Source: Desmonostoc vinosum HA7617-LM4 (GTDB taxonomy: Bacteria > Cyanobacteriota > Cyanobacteriia > Cyanobacteriales > Nostocaceae). From it: DNA of 37,100 nt. The stretch covers positions 1 to 37,100 of the forward strand of contig JAHHHC010000055.1 in NCBI GenBank assembly GCA_019359515.1, in the 5' to 3' direction. A model generated the notes under the pieces. The model had not been told where the DNA came from and did no database searches. It saw nothing but the letters and a program-made list of their open reading frames with translations. Both the position numbers and the translations under genes were made by a program. Shown here piece after piece: positions 1 to 9,234 of this stretch; position 1 is the first letter of the stretch, and each line of letters begins with the position of its first letter.

Positions 1-120
1 TTCGTTTGATATTATTGAATTTTCGTTCTGGGCGATGGCGAGGCAACTTTACTATCACTAATTTTTTACTGCTGCTAGGTGCTTTCCTCAGCTTATCTGC
101 TTTGTATACCAATTAGATAG

Positions 121-1035
121 CTAGGGGGTGCGAGTGCGATCGCTAAATGTCGGCTCAGCATCAAGATTCCACACACTTTCACTAAAGGCGGTAGGATTAG
201 CAGTGAGGGTATCTCTGGTATTCTCTGTACCGACAATAGTATCAATACCTGCAAAGCTAACTGTTCCTGTACCATTAAACCCAGTGGTATCTGCACCATT
301 GAGGGTAAGATTAATCGCTGTGGGGAAGGTGGTAAAGTCGAGGAAGTCGTTTCCTGCTCCTCCAGTTATCAGTCCTGTAGGATTTACACCGTCGTTAAAG
401 CGGAATCTATCTGCGCCTGCACCGGCGTCAATATTAACAGTTGTGACATCGCTAATGATAAAGGTGTCTTCAACACTCCCTCCAGTCAAGTTAGCAATAT
501 TATTAAAGCTAATCTGTCCGTTGAGTGTTCCTGTGCCATTGCCGTTGAGAGTCCAGAGATTAGCCTGATTTGCACCTACTAATGTATCATTTCCCCGTCC
601 TGTGAGGTTCTCTGTTTCTGTGAATCCAAATACCCCAGCGATATTACCAGTGTTTGCACCTGTGACATTCCAAGTAACATTCACCCCACCAGGGCCAAAT
701 ATAGTATCCGCATCTGCACCACCAGTAAAAGATGCTTGACCACCAGAATCTTGTAAAGCTTGAATTAAAGAGGCATCAACAAAAAGAGAATTATCCCCTG
801 CTAAAAGATTGACAGTTATCTGAGTCTGCGATGAAAAGGAGAGAAGCTCAACAGGAGTGTAGTTTGTATTGTCGATACTGTACTCTAAGATGTCGGCATT
901 CACTCGCAGATAAAGACTATCCCCAGCAGCAGAACCTGTAAAAGTTACCCTATTTCCTGTTAATCCTTCGATAAGTAACGGATTGACGTCAGAAGTGACT
1001 AAGGGAGAAAGTTCTAGTGGCTGGTTAGCGTCCAT
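121..1035 (-). CDS. RTX-like/beta-repeat calcium-binding surface protein, probably truncated
   Basis: The 304-residue protein is rich in Gly, Asn, Asp and Thr. It carries loose repeats such as TGRGNDTLVG, GAGADRFRF and GGAGNDFLDF, which match the GGxGxD nonapeptide style of calcium-binding RTX and hemolysin-type proteins. No catalytic domain and no N-terminal signal peptide are visible; secreted RTX proteins often use a C-terminal type I export signal instead. The start is fixed by an in-frame stop four codons upstream of the ATG. The C-terminus ends abruptly after SDRTRTP, in the middle of what looks like another repeat, and the next 120 bases hold no continuation in any frame. The gene may therefore be the 5' remnant of a longer surface protein. 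The specific role is unknown. Confidence 0.6.
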   Translation of the reverse strand: MDANQPLELSPLVTSDVNPLLIEGLTGNRVTFTGSAAGDSLYLRVNADILEYSIDNTNYTPVELLSFSSQTQITVNLLAGDNSLFVDASLIQALQDSGGQASFTGGADADTIFGPGGVNVTWNVTGANTGNIAGVFGFTETENLTGRGNDTLVGANQANLWTLNGNGTGTLNGQISFNNIANLTGGSVEDTFIISDVTTVNIDAGAGADRFRFNDGVNPTGLITGGAGNDFLDFTTFPTAINLTLNGADTTGFNGTGTVSFAGIDTIVGTENTRDTLTANPTAFSESVWNLDAEPTFSDRTRTP

Positions 1036-1544
1036 AAGTCTTTACTCGAATGAATTTTACTTAAAAATTGCCAGCACAAACTATTGATAGCCTTATTGAT
1101 CACCAACAAAATGCTGCTTTGGAGCAGGCAGCATTTAATAATCCATAGAACAACAAATTTGCTCTTGGATAATGCTGAAGGAATGTAGGTTATGTAATCT
1201 TTTATGAAGTTGTAAACTATATTCCTCCCTAAACTTGCGCTGACAATGGGAGTGAACTAGATTTTCTTAACCCCCCTTTTTCAGGAATCATCAAGAGAGG
1301 TAAATCGTATTTAATTGGTATTAAGACTTGCTAACTATTGTTAACTAAGGTTTCTATATAGACATCAAGGGAACAATCTATATTTTTCAGCGATTTTACG
1401 TAATTTCTAGCCTAAGTCTGATTAAATCACAATGAATCACATTAAATAGTGAAGAATTGTAATACTTTCAACAGGTCGCGCCCAGGATTTGGAAATTGGG
1501 AGCAATCCCAGTACCCTTTAAGGGAAATACTCTCTGTGGTACAG
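1036..1544. other. Intergenic, AT-rich, nothing recognised
   Basis: About 509 bases lie between two minus-strand genes. I see no credible reading frame, RNA gene or strong hairpin. It must hold the promoter of the RTX-like gene and the 3' end of the 245-aa gene transcript. Confidence 0.5.
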
Positions 1545-2282
1545 TCAATTTATTCCGATCATCAGTTGTGTTGATTCATCTGGTGCGTTATTGATGACAT
1601 AATCTTGATCTTGCAAAAACTTATTATTAATAAGCTCTTTGAGTGTTTCTACGTCACTATCCCACTTGTCAATCACTGCACCTACAGCAGCCAAACGTGC
1701 TATTGATTCTTCTTGAGTAATCATACGACTAAAGTTAGCCGAGAATAGTACTGCTGGCTTAGTTGTTTGGTCTGGATACTGCAACTTAGCCTCACTAATC
1801 TCTAGAAATACCTGTGTTTCATCCAGTTTATAAACTAACCTTATAGAAGCTTCCACAGGTGCATGACCAAAATCTTGCCATGCTCCAGGCTGAAGCAGTT
1901 TGCTAAATGTGTAGTTACGTGCGCTCAAATTTTGTGGTTCATAAGGCACAATCCCACGTAAATTAATTCCTACACCTTGATAGCTTAACTGCTTGACTGT
2001 TTGGATAAATTGATGAGCTACTATCGGAATCTGTACTTCGCTGGTTTTTTTTGTGGCAATCTTCTCAGCAAAAATTACTCTATTCACTTCTGCAACTATG
2101 CTGACACCATTCTGGTAAACAACCTGCGCCGCAGTATTCGTAATAACTGGTGGTCTAGCTAATTCCCAATCGTTAGGGACAATTCCTGTGTACTTGAGAA
2201 AGTCTGCGGTCAATATACTGGGGTTTTGATGCCGGATGGCGATCGCTATCAACAGTTCTTGAACTTGAAAATCTTTAATCAT
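1545..2282 (-). CDS. Unknown conserved-looking protein, 245 aa
   Basis: I do not recognise a family. The protein is soluble, with no signal peptide or membrane segment. It starts MIKDFQVQEL and has mixed alpha/beta character, with alternating hydrophobic strands around residues 60-180 (for example VSIVAEVNRVIF and EASIRLVYKL). There are no Cys or His clusters and no nucleotide-binding motif. Codon use and HIP1 content match the neighbours, so recent transfer is not indicated. It lies 95 bases downstream of the small membrane protein of the copper set on the same strand, but the gap and the unrelated composition give no firm link to copper handling. No good Shine-Dalgarno sequence precedes the ATG. 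Confidence 0.6.
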   Translation of the reverse strand: MIKDFQVQELLIAIAIRHQNPSILTADFLKYTGIVPNDWELARPPVITNTAAQVVYQNGVSIVAEVNRVIFAEKIATKKTSEVQIPIVAHQFIQTVKQLSYQGVGINLRGIVPYEPQNLSARNYTFSKLLQPGAWQDFGHAPVEASIRLVYKLDETQVFLEISEAKLQYPDQTTKPAVLFSANFSRMITQEESIARLAAVGAVIDKWDSDVETLKELINNKFLQDQDYVINNAPDESTQLMIGIN

Positions 2283-2377
2283 ATTGCACAGATTTATGTG
2301 TGTAGAAATAAAACCTATTTTCTCTTATAAGAGCTTATACGAGAATACACTTATGTAACTATCTTTGGGAATAAATT

Positions 2378-2590
2378 TTAATTGGGCTTACTTCGCAGAA
2401 ACCACCATAATTCTAGTGCGATCAATCCTAGTCCGCCTGCTGTAACAGCTGCTTTTGCCCACAATGGTTGCTCAATACGTTGAAATTCTGTATGAGTTTT
2501 GTGAGTAGTTTGTGCTACCGCTTTGTGAGTAGCAACGCTCAACAATAGTCCCATACTTGCAATACTGCCAATGATTGCTGTTCTATTCAT
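2378..2590 (-). CDS. Small exported or membrane protein next to the copper ATPase
   Basis: This is a protein of about 70 residues that I do not recognise. The longest frame begins eight codons earlier (ATG at 2614). The internal ATG at 2590, giving MNRTAIIGSIASMGLLLSV, is preferred because it yields a classic N-terminal hydrophobic segment ending near AVAQ, consistent with a signal peptide. A second hydrophobic stretch near the C-terminus (AVTAGGLGLIALELWWFL) ends in the basic tail RSKPN, so the protein could span or anchor in the thylakoid or plasma membrane. It lies 62 bases downstream of the Cu-ATPase on the same strand, so co-transcription is plausible. A role in copper handling is only guilt by association: there are no Cys or Met-rich metal motifs. 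Confidence 0.5.
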   Translation of the reverse strand: MNRTAIIGSIASMGLLLSVATHKAVAQTTHKTHTEFQRIEQPLWAKAAVTAGGLGLIALELWWFLRSKPN

Positions 2591-2652
2591 GATTTCAATG
2601 CCTGCATTTGCCAATACTACAACTAAGTCCAGTCCCCAGTCCCCAGTCCCTT

Positions 2653-4908
2653 CTACCTAATCGGTTGGAAATTTCGCAAACGCAACGCATTCGTGACTAC
2701 GGAGACGGAACTAAACGCCATTGCTGCACCTGCAATAATGGGGCTGAGTAGCCAACCGAAGATGGGGAAGAGAATTCCGGCTGCAATGGGAATACCAGCA
2801 ACGTTATAGATAAACGCAAAGAAGAGATTTTGACGAATGTTACGAATTGTGGCGCGAGAAAGTTGAATAGCGGTGACTATTCCCTGTAAATCTCCAGAGA
2901 TCAGGGTAATGTCACTAGCAGCGATCGCAACATCTGTTCCCGTACCAATCGCTATACCTACATCAGCTTGAGCTAGAGCTGGTGCATCATTGATGCCATC
3001 CCCGACCATAGCTACAATCTTACCTTCTAACTGAAGTTTTTTCACAGTTTCGGCTTTTTGATCTGGACGAACTTCGGCAAAGACTCGCTTGATACCTACT
3101 TCATGAGCAATGACTGCGGCTGTGCGGCGATTGTCTCCAGTTAACATTACCACTTCTAATCCCATTTTTTGCAATGCGCGAATCGCGTTGACAGAAGAGG
3201 GTTTCACTGCATCGGCAATACCTATAATTCCTTGGATTTGGCTATTCACTGCCATCCAAATCACTGTCTTACCTAGATATTCCCAGCGATCGCAATTTTC
3301 TTGTAATGTGCTTAGATCAATGCCCAATTCGTTCATCCAACGCTGAGTACCAATTTGTACCAGTTGATTTGACACATATGCTTGCACACCGCTACCTGCG
3401 ATCGCTGTAAAATCCTCTGCATCGGTTAACTCGACACCTTGAGATTGAGTATAATTGACGACTGCTTCCGCTAGAGGATGTTCGGAATTACGTTCAACGG
3501 CTGCGGCAAGGCGTAGGAGATTTTGCTCGTTGCTATTGGCTGTACCGTTGAGGGTTACAAAGTCGGTGACGGTGGGTTTACCTTGGGTAATTGTGCCTGT
3601 TTTGTCAAGCACCACAGTCTTGAGCTTGTGCGCGAGTTCTAAACTTTCTGCTCCTTTGATGAGGATGCCGTTTTCGGCCCCCTTACCCGTTCCTACCATA
3701 ATCGAAGTTGGCGTTGCTAAACCAAGGGCACATGGGCAAGCAATAATTAACACACCGACAGTGGTAATTAGTGCCATTGTGACATTGCCCATGACGTTAT
3801 ACCAAATAATGAAGGTGGCGATCGCGATCGCAATTACAGCAGGTACAAACCATCCAGTGACTTGATCTGCCAATCGCTGAATCGGCGCTTTTGAGCCTTG
3901 TGCTTGCTGCACTAGCTTGACAATTTGCGCCAAAAATGTATCTTTACCTACTCGTGTCGCCCGGAATTTAAAGCTACCAGTTTTGTTGATTGTGGCTCCA
4001 ATCACTTCATCCCCTGGCTGCTTCTTCACAGGCACACTTTCACCAGTCACCATTGCCTCATCAATAGTTGAGGAACCATCAATAATCTCGCCATCGACTG
4101 GAATCTTTTCGCCTGGACGCACAAAAACAATATCGCCTTTAATCACCTCGATAATTGGGATGTCTACCTCTATGCCATTGCGAAGGACGCGAGCAGTTTT
4201 AGCTTGCAAGCCGATTAACTGACGAATCGCTTGAGAAGTTTTTCCTTTGGCACGATTTTCTAGCGATCGTCCCAGCAAAATCAAAGTGATGATAATTACA
4301 GATGCTTCGTAATATACATCAGCAGGTAATCCTTGATTAGTGAAAAACCCAGGCCAGAATGTGGGGAACAGAGAATACACATAAGCGGCACCTGTACCAA
4401 TTGCCACTAAAGTATCCATAGTTGCTGTGTGACGTTTTAGAGCTTTCCCAGCATTGATAAAGAAAGATGCGCCACACCAAAATAGCACAATCGTTGCTAG
4501 CACCAGCTGTAGCCAAGGATTATGCAGCCACATGGGAATCAAGGGAATGGACAACCCCGTCATCATCGGTAATGAGCCAATAAATAAAATAGTGCTGATA
4601 ACGCCGCCAACCCAAATTTTTCTGACTAACGCTTGAGTTTCTGCTTGGCGTTCCTGCTGTCCTGCATCATCTTTTGCAGTAAATAAATCATCGTCTTGCA
4701 TCGGTTGAGCAGAATATCCCGCAGCACCTATCACATCACAAATCGCTTCTAGGCTAGTTTTTCTGGGGTCGTAGTTGACAGTGGCTTGCTCTGCCCCAAA
4801 GTTGACACTACATTCATTCACACCAGGAACAGAGCGAATTGCCTGTGCAATTGTGTTGGCACACGAAACGCAACTCATGCCTCGTAGCTTTAAATTCGCG
4901 TTTTCCAT
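2653..4908 (-). CDS. Copper-translocating P1B-type ATPase (CopA/PacS/CtaA type)
   Basis: The 751-residue ATPase moves Cu(I) across a membrane, either thylakoid (PacS) or plasma membrane (CtaA). An N-terminal heavy-metal-associated domain has GMSCVSC at residues 10-16, which accepts copper from an Atx1-type chaperone. Later come an actuator motif TGESVPV, the membrane metal-site motif CPC (around residue 390), the phosphorylation motif DKTGT (around residue 434), SEHPLAE of the nucleotide-binding domain and the hinge motif GDGINDAP. About eight membrane helices are apparent and length is typical for the family. All catalytic motifs are intact. The Atx1-like gene lies 164 bases upstream on the same strand, so chaperone and pump form a pair. 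The sequence alone does not tell me whether this is the PacS or the CtaA orthologue, so no symbol is given. Confidence 0.95.
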   Translation of the reverse strand: MENANLKLRGMSCVSCANTIAQAIRSVPGVNECSVNFGAEQATVNYDPRKTSLEAICDVIGAAGYSAQPMQDDDLFTAKDDAGQQERQAETQALVRKIWVGGVISTILFIGSLPMMTGLSIPLIPMWLHNPWLQLVLATIVLFWCGASFFINAGKALKRHTATMDTLVAIGTGAAYVYSLFPTFWPGFFTNQGLPADVYYEASVIIITLILLGRSLENRAKGKTSQAIRQLIGLQAKTARVLRNGIEVDIPIIEVIKGDIVFVRPGEKIPVDGEIIDGSSTIDEAMVTGESVPVKKQPGDEVIGATINKTGSFKFRATRVGKDTFLAQIVKLVQQAQGSKAPIQRLADQVTGWFVPAVIAIAIATFIIWYNVMGNVTMALITTVGVLIIACPCALGLATPTSIMVGTGKGAENGILIKGAESLELAHKLKTVVLDKTGTITQGKPTVTDFVTLNGTANSNEQNLLRLAAAVERNSEHPLAEAVVNYTQSQGVELTDAEDFTAIAGSGVQAYVSNQLVQIGTQRWMNELGIDLSTLQENCDRWEYLGKTVIWMAVNSQIQGIIGIADAVKPSSVNAIRALQKMGLEVVMLTGDNRRTAAVIAHEVGIKRVFAEVRPDQKAETVKKLQLEGKIVAMVGDGINDAPALAQADVGIAIGTGTDVAIAASDITLISGDLQGIVTAIQLSRATIRNIRQNLFFAFIYNVAGIPIAAGILFPIFGWLLSPIIAGAAMAFSSVSVVTNALRLRNFQPIR

Positions 4909-4991
4909 ATTTGATGGGGAGTGGGGAATTGTGTAAGGCTGGGTTTACAGATATAATTAGTGGTTTATCGCATTAATTTTGATAGGCTGCG

Positions 4992-5024
4992 AGATCCCCG
5001 ACTTTTTCCAAAAGTTGGGGATCT
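4992..5024. repeat. Inverted repeat hairpin between chaperone and ATPase genes
   Basis: Two 15-base arms, reading AGATCCCCGACTTTT and AAAAGTTGGGGATCT, pair with one mismatch around a 3-base loop. The arms recall a palindrome that I believe is widespread in cyanobacterial genomes. In an atx1-ATPase transcript it would sit in the leader of the ATPase message and could act as an attenuating or processing structure. Confidence 0.7.
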
Positions 5025-5072
5025 GAATCACCGTTAACCAATCAAATTTAATGAAATGAACTACTAGAAAAA

Positions 5073-5273
5073 TTAGTGGGCAGCTACGGTGTAGCCTGCT
5101 GATGTAATTGCTTCTGTAATCGCAGTTTCCAAAGCTTGAGTTTCGATGTTGACAAGTTTGGTTTTGGGATCAGCCTGAACTGTTGCAGTTGGGTCAACCG
5201 TTTGAATCGCTTTGGTAATGGTTTCACCACAAGCTGAGCAAGCCATGTTAGGAACTTTGAGTTGCAATGTCAT
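5073..5273 (-). CDS. Atx1/CopZ-like copper chaperone
   Basis: A 66-residue single heavy-metal-associated domain of the ferredoxin-like fold. The metal-binding loop is MACSAC at residues 10-15, with C12 and C15 as the Cu(I) ligands. Synechocystis Atx1 is about the same size and begins in the same way (MTIQLTVP). The protein would carry copper in the cytosol and hand it to the N-terminal domain of the P-type ATPase encoded just downstream on the same strand. Family knowledge supports delivery to thylakoid plastocyanin and cytochrome oxidase. The residues after the second Cys (GETITKAIQ) fit the family helix. No strong Shine-Dalgarno sequence is visible. Confidence 0.9.
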   Translation of the reverse strand: MTLQLKVPNMACSACGETITKAIQTVDPTATVQADPKTKLVNIETQALETAITEAITSAGYTVAAH

Positions 5274-5730
5274 GATTTCAATTTTGATGAACTATCTCTA
5301 TCTTTAATTCTCTAGTTGGCTGGAGAGTCAAGGAAAAACTAAAAAAAATTTATAAAAAATTAGACTTCTTGCAAAAATACTTGAACCGTCAGAGACTGAA
5401 GTCTCTGCCTAATAGCAAAAGTCCGTTTCAACGGACTAAAAATACTGTTATTAGTCGGTTTCAACCGACTTGAGTTATCAGCCAGAAAATAAATTTTCTG
5501 GCGAGTATCCGACTTTTGCAAGAGGTCTATTATGCCGAAAACCTTGAGTAACAGGCGCATAGTGCCGCCCAAGCGTACTTTAGGCAAGGGATGAAGGCTA
5601 ATGTAAGGGATTGGGCAGAAAAAGAACAAACACTAATTTCCCGTGGGCTTCTCTGCGAGACGCTACGCGTAGCAAGATCCCGTAGGGTACGACTTTGCTC
5701 AGCCCAGTCTCCACTACCCAGTCCCCAATA
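5274..5730. other. Intergenic region with small mobile element and a dispersed repeat
   Basis: The spacer lies between two minus-strand genes. It contains the TA-flanked element described separately (5361-5529). Around 5647-5690 there is a cyanobacterial-type repeat rich in CTTCTCTGCGAGACGCTACG, followed by short CCCAGTCCCC-type tracts. Reading frames on either strand here are translations of these repeats and look non-coding. Confidence 0.6.
5361..5529. mobile_element. MITE-like element with TA flanks and four internal hairpins
   Basis: The ends are inverted repeats. The left end reads TAGACTTCTTGCAAAA, and the complement of the right end reads TAGACCTCTTGCAAAA, with one mismatch in 16. The outermost TA on each side is consistent with the TA target duplication of IS630/Tc1-type elements. 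Inside are four consecutive perfect hairpins at 5390-5407, 5420-5437, 5453-5470 and 5481-5502. There is no transposase gene, so mobility would have to be provided in trans. Assignment to an IS630-type parent is inferred from the TA flanks only. Confidence 0.6.
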
Positions 5731-7596
5731 TCAATTCAAAGGCTCCATAACTGCCCTTAAACCCTTGCTATCAAGGATTTTGACCATTTCTTTAGCGTTG
5801 TATTCGCTGGTAAAGACTCCTACTTGCATGACTTTTTGACCTTGCCAGACTGTGGGGAAAGCGCCAGGAGCAAGCGATCGCACTAAATCCCGATCTTTGT
5901 CAGTTGCAAATTGTACTACCACACGGTAACGTATGCTAGGCTGTGTAGCACGAGCAGGTGGTAATGATTCTCCACCAATAGACCCAGTTGGAGAAGTTTG
6001 TGGTAATGGTAAGTTCGGTAAATTGCGAGTATTGCCATCAGGAAGTGGCAGAAGACCTAAATCGCCAGGTGACGCAGCTTCTAAGACTGGCAATGGTTTA
6101 CCAGATATCTGTGCTGTTGAGTTAGATGAGGGCCCAGGTGCTGTAAATTCAATCGTGTTGGGATCAATCTGCACATAATTTACCTGTGGCGTTTCTGGTT
6201 TGGGAGTGGTATTTGTCTCAGGGACGACTTGATTATCAGTAGGTACTTGTCCATTTGGCAGACTTGTAGGAATAGGAAAACCAGTAACCTTTGAGGTACG
6301 TGGTTTAGGTGGTTGTTGATTAGATCTGGGTATAGCAACTGGTAGCTTAGCTGGCAGTAATGGCAACAGTTGGCTATTTAATTGCGGATTAGTACTATTA
6401 TTTGGAGGAATTGGACGGTTGTTAGCAGTGTCAGCAACTCCGGGAGCAGCAAAACTGATTTCTCCGCTAGAGGGTACTTCTTGTATGCGACTGGAGACAG
6501 GAGGGTTTTGGGGTTCTAGTGCTGTTGTACCGCTGAGATCTACCTTACCTTGAATGCGACTACTGACCAGGTTGTTTCCAGCAGCAGAAATTATTTGCTT
6601 GGCAGTGCTGGTATTAATGTCGTAGCGAGCATTATTTTGAAATTGATTACCCCCCGGTTCGGACGCGTTGCCTAAATCTGGCATTGCTTGAGCGATCGCC
6701 ACTAAACCGTCTTCTTTACTGCCTTGAATTAAATTATTTCGCAAAATTGGGCGAGCATTTGCTTGCACTAAAACACCTGCTCTATTTTGCTGAATTTGAT
6801 TACCCACCACCAAAGGGGCAGCATTTTGGGCGATATTGATCCCATAGCCAGTTTGCTCAAAGATATTTTCCCGCACTTGCGGACGAGAGTTACCAGCAAT
6901 TGTTAGTCCATTCGCCCCATTACGATAAAAGTAATTCTTGCTAATGGTTGGTGCAGCGTTACCTGTGACGGAAATCCCATCTTGAGTACTGCCAGTAAAA
7001 GTATTTTCTGCGATCGCCGGATTGCTAGATTCAATCCACAAACCGTAACCACGGGGATTAGAGTTACTTACCGTCACCCCAGTCAAACTGGCTTGGTTTG
7101 CTCCTACAATGGTGACGTTTTGACCACCAAAGCTGCGACTGAGATAATTACCACCACCTTGAATCGTGATATCCTTACCTTTATTCTCAGGATTGCCTTG
7201 AATAGAAACCCCCTGTTTCATCATCAAAGGAAATGTCTCTCCTGTTTCAGCACTGTAAGTACCTGGAGAGAGGATAATCACAGTATTGACGTTGGCTATT
7301 CGTAGTGCTTGAGTAATTGTTTTGAAAGGAGTGCGATCGCTACCATTGCCTGTATTGTCATCTCCTACACTGGGATTGACAAACAGTGTATTCTCACCAA
7401 TAGGCGTTGTCATTTCTGGTGTAGATGGCATTTGAGCAATGGCGCTACCAAAGCTCAAACCTAAAAATGCTACACCCATCATTCCAGTACCCACAGTAAA
7501 ATTCAGTACTGAACAACCAGCTACAGAAAGCATTACTGATTCTATAAACATCAGCTTTGCAGATGTGACAGATGCTCTAAGGTATTTAGGAAACAC
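5731..7596 (-). CDS. Exported DUF1565 beta-helix protein with C-terminal SPOR-like domain
   Basis: A protein of about 621 residues. The start chosen is a GTG at 7596 because AAGGAG sits seven bases upstream; the longer frame from a TTG at 7617 lacks such a site. A hydrophobic segment ending in SAIAQ is a likely signal peptide. Next comes a DUF1565-type region (NPSVGDDNTGNGSDRTPFKTI) that leads into a right-handed parallel beta-helix of repeated strands with N-rich turns (ENTFTG, KNYFYRNG, RNNLIQG). A long Pro/Ser/Asn-rich linker follows. The last 70 residues (RYRVVVQFAT to RAVMEPLN) resemble a SPOR domain, which in other proteins binds denuded peptidoglycan. A cell-wall-associated surface protein is likely; whether it binds or cuts a polysaccharide cannot be told. 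It is transcribed divergently from thiE. Confidence 0.8.
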   Translation of the reverse strand: MFPKYLRASVTSAKLMFIESVMLSVAGCSVLNFTVGTGMMGVAFLGLSFGSAIAQMPSTPEMTTPIGENTLFVNPSVGDDNTGNGSDRTPFKTITQALRIANVNTVIILSPGTYSAETGETFPLMMKQGVSIQGNPENKGKDITIQGGGNYLSRSFGGQNVTIVGANQASLTGVTVSNSNPRGYGLWIESSNPAIAENTFTGSTQDGISVTGNAAPTISKNYFYRNGANGLTIAGNSRPQVRENIFEQTGYGINIAQNAAPLVVGNQIQQNRAGVLVQANARPILRNNLIQGSKEDGLVAIAQAMPDLGNASEPGGNQFQNNARYDINTSTAKQIISAAGNNLVSSRIQGKVDLSGTTALEPQNPPVSSRIQEVPSSGEISFAAPGVADTANNRPIPPNNSTNPQLNSQLLPLLPAKLPVAIPRSNQQPPKPRTSKVTGFPIPTSLPNGQVPTDNQVVPETNTTPKPETPQVNYVQIDPNTIEFTAPGPSSNSTAQISGKPLPVLEAASPGDLGLLPLPDGNTRNLPNLPLPQTSPTGSIGGESLPPARATQPSIRYRVVVQFATDKDRDLVRSLAPGAFPTVWQGQKVMQVGVFTSEYNAKEMVKILDSKGLRAVMEPLN

Positions 7597-7976
7597 AAGA
7601 GAACTCCTTAAAACCAAAAATAACTTTTTATGTTTTTACTTGCTAGTACTAATACGTAAGCATCAAAAGTTCTATTGTTCCAAACTTTTGACTTTTTGTT
7701 AGATGGTGTGTCTATTGCTGTCGATGAGTACTAGTATGTCGATAATGTTACCCACATATTGACCGATTGGCTCATTTTGTGGGAATTGGGAATTATGTAG
7801 TGATTTGTCATTAACTAACTACTTCGACTACTACATTCTCAATTCTCAATTGCCAATTCAGCTACTTTTATCAGAACCTATGCAAACATGAGATAATTGT
7901 CAAAAAATCTTATCACTGGGTTGTCTTGAGTACGCCTGGCAAATCTCTAGTAAAATTAGCAAACTCATTTTAGGTC
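7597..7976. other. Divergent promoter region between beta-helix gene and thiE
   Basis: The spacer must hold the promoters of both divergent genes. Around 7783-7860 there is an imperfect inverted repeat built from GAATTGGGAATT and its complement with ATGTAGT/ACTACAT arms. I looked for a TPP riboswitch in front of thiE and did not find the conserved CTGAGA core. Confidence 0.5.
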
Positions 7977-9092
7977 GTGATTAATAAAACATATGATAAT
8001 TCGTTTTTCGCTGAAAGCACCAATGGGGTTGTGGTAATGGTCGAGCCATACAGCCAAACAGAGCAAATACAGCAAGTTGTCTACCGAATCTTAGACGCTA
8101 ATTTAGACCGCGCTCGTGAAGGCTTGCGAATTATCGAGGAATGGTGTCGCTTTGGTTTAAATAATAGCCAACTGGCTGTTGAATGCAAACACCTGCGGCA
8201 AGAAATAGCTAAATGGCATACTTCTGAGTTGCGAGCAGCACGCGATACACCAGGCGATCCGGGAACTGAATTGACTCATCCCCAAGAAGAACAAAGAGCT
8301 AGTATTAAATTAGTGTTGCAAGCTAATTTTTGCCGTGTCCAAGAAGCACTACGGGTGCTGGAAGAATACAGCAAGCTTTATAACCCGAATATGGGTAAAG
8401 CTTGTAAGCAAATGCGCTATCGAGTTTATACCCTAGAAAGCAGTTTAATGGGTCATCAGCGCCATCAATTGTTGTGGCGATCGCGTCTTTATCTTGTGAC
8501 TTCCCCTGGTGAAAACTTTTTCGGCGCTGTGGAAGCTGCACTCAAAGGTGGATTAACGCTTGTACAATACCGCGACAAAACCGCCGATGATTCTATACGT
8601 CTAGAACAAGCCAAACAATTGCGGCAATTATGCCATACCTACGGTGCATTGTTCATCGTTAATGATCGCGTAGATTTAGCTTTGGCAGTAGATGCCGATG
8701 GTGTGCATCTAGGACAGCAAGATATGCCAATTGCGATCGCACGTCAATTACTCGGCCCCCAAAGATTAATCGGTATGTCCACCACAAATTCCGAAGAAAT
8801 GCAAAGGGCAATTACAGAAGGCGTAGATTATATTGGCGTCGGCCCAGTTTATGAAACTCCCACCAAAGTTGGCAAAGCAGCAGCAGGTTTAGATTATGTC
8901 ATCTATGCTGCTAGAAATTGTTCAATTCCCTGGTTTGCCATTGGTGGTATAGATGCAAATAATATTAATGATGTCATCGACGCTGGAGCAGAACGTGTAG
9001 CAGTAGTGCGATCGCTAATGCAAGCTGAACAACCTACCTTAGTAACGCAATATTTTCTGTCTCAACTCAATCGTATTAAACTCAGGCCATAA
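7977..9092 (+). CDS. thiE: ThiD2-ThiE fusion: HMP-phosphate kinase / thiamine phosphate synthase
   Basis: The 371-residue enzyme joins HMP-pyrophosphate and the thiazole phosphate to make thiamine phosphate. The C-terminal ThiE barrel (about residues 165-365) shows VQYRDK (196-201), IVNDRVDLALAVDADGVHLG, GVGPVYETPTK and the phosphate-binding AIGGID. Residues 33-155 (YRILDANLDRAREGLRIIEE and on) match the ThiD2 family. ThiD2 phosphorylates HMP-phosphate and is known as a fusion to ThiE, so both pyrimidine kinase and coupling steps probably sit in one chain. The longest frame starts at a GTG at 7977. An ATG at 8037, giving MVEPYSQTEQ, is an equally plausible start because the first 20 residues look unconserved. 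thiS follows on the same strand after 142 bases. Confidence 0.93.
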   Translation: MINKTYDNSFFAESTNGVVVMVEPYSQTEQIQQVVYRILDANLDRAREGLRIIEEWCRFGLNNSQLAVECKHLRQEIAKWHTSELRAARDTPGDPGTELTHPQEEQRASIKLVLQANFCRVQEALRVLEEYSKLYNPNMGKACKQMRYRVYTLESSLMGHQRHQLLWRSRLYLVTSPGENFFGAVEAALKGGLTLVQYRDKTADDSIRLEQAKQLRQLCHTYGALFIVNDRVDLALAVDADGVHLGQQDMPIAIARQLLGPQRLIGMSTTNSEEMQRAITEGVDYIGVGPVYETPTKVGKAAAGLDYVIYAARNCSIPWFAIGGIDANNINDVIDAGAERVAVVRSLMQAEQPTLVTQYFLSQLNRIKLRP

Positions 9093-9234
9093 AAGGGAAC
9101 AGGGAAAAGTGATAACTAAAACTTGCGGGCATTAGTGTAGTGGAGTGTAGCTTATTCGACTTTGAACTTTTACTTTTTTTCGGTAACAATTTTCCATTCA
9201 AAAAAATTAACTAAATTCAACAACAAGTTTCCTT

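Noticed and set aside
93-568. Open frames overlapping the RTX-like gene on both strands
   Set aside because: They overlap a longer frame with clear RTX-type repeats and have low-complexity, non-protein-like composition.
3110-4636. Plus-strand frames within the Cu-ATPase gene
   Set aside because: Shadows of a gene whose catalytic motifs are all intact on the minus strand.
5361-5529. The hairpin series as a CRISPR array
   Set aside because: The four hairpins differ in sequence and spacing; there are no direct repeats with spacers.
5360-5629. 89-codon frame across the hairpin element
   Set aside because: It runs through inverted repeats and hairpins, has no recognisable domain and no ribosome binding site.
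7850-7976. TPP riboswitch upstream of thiE
   Set aside because: The conserved CTGAGA and related core elements were not found.
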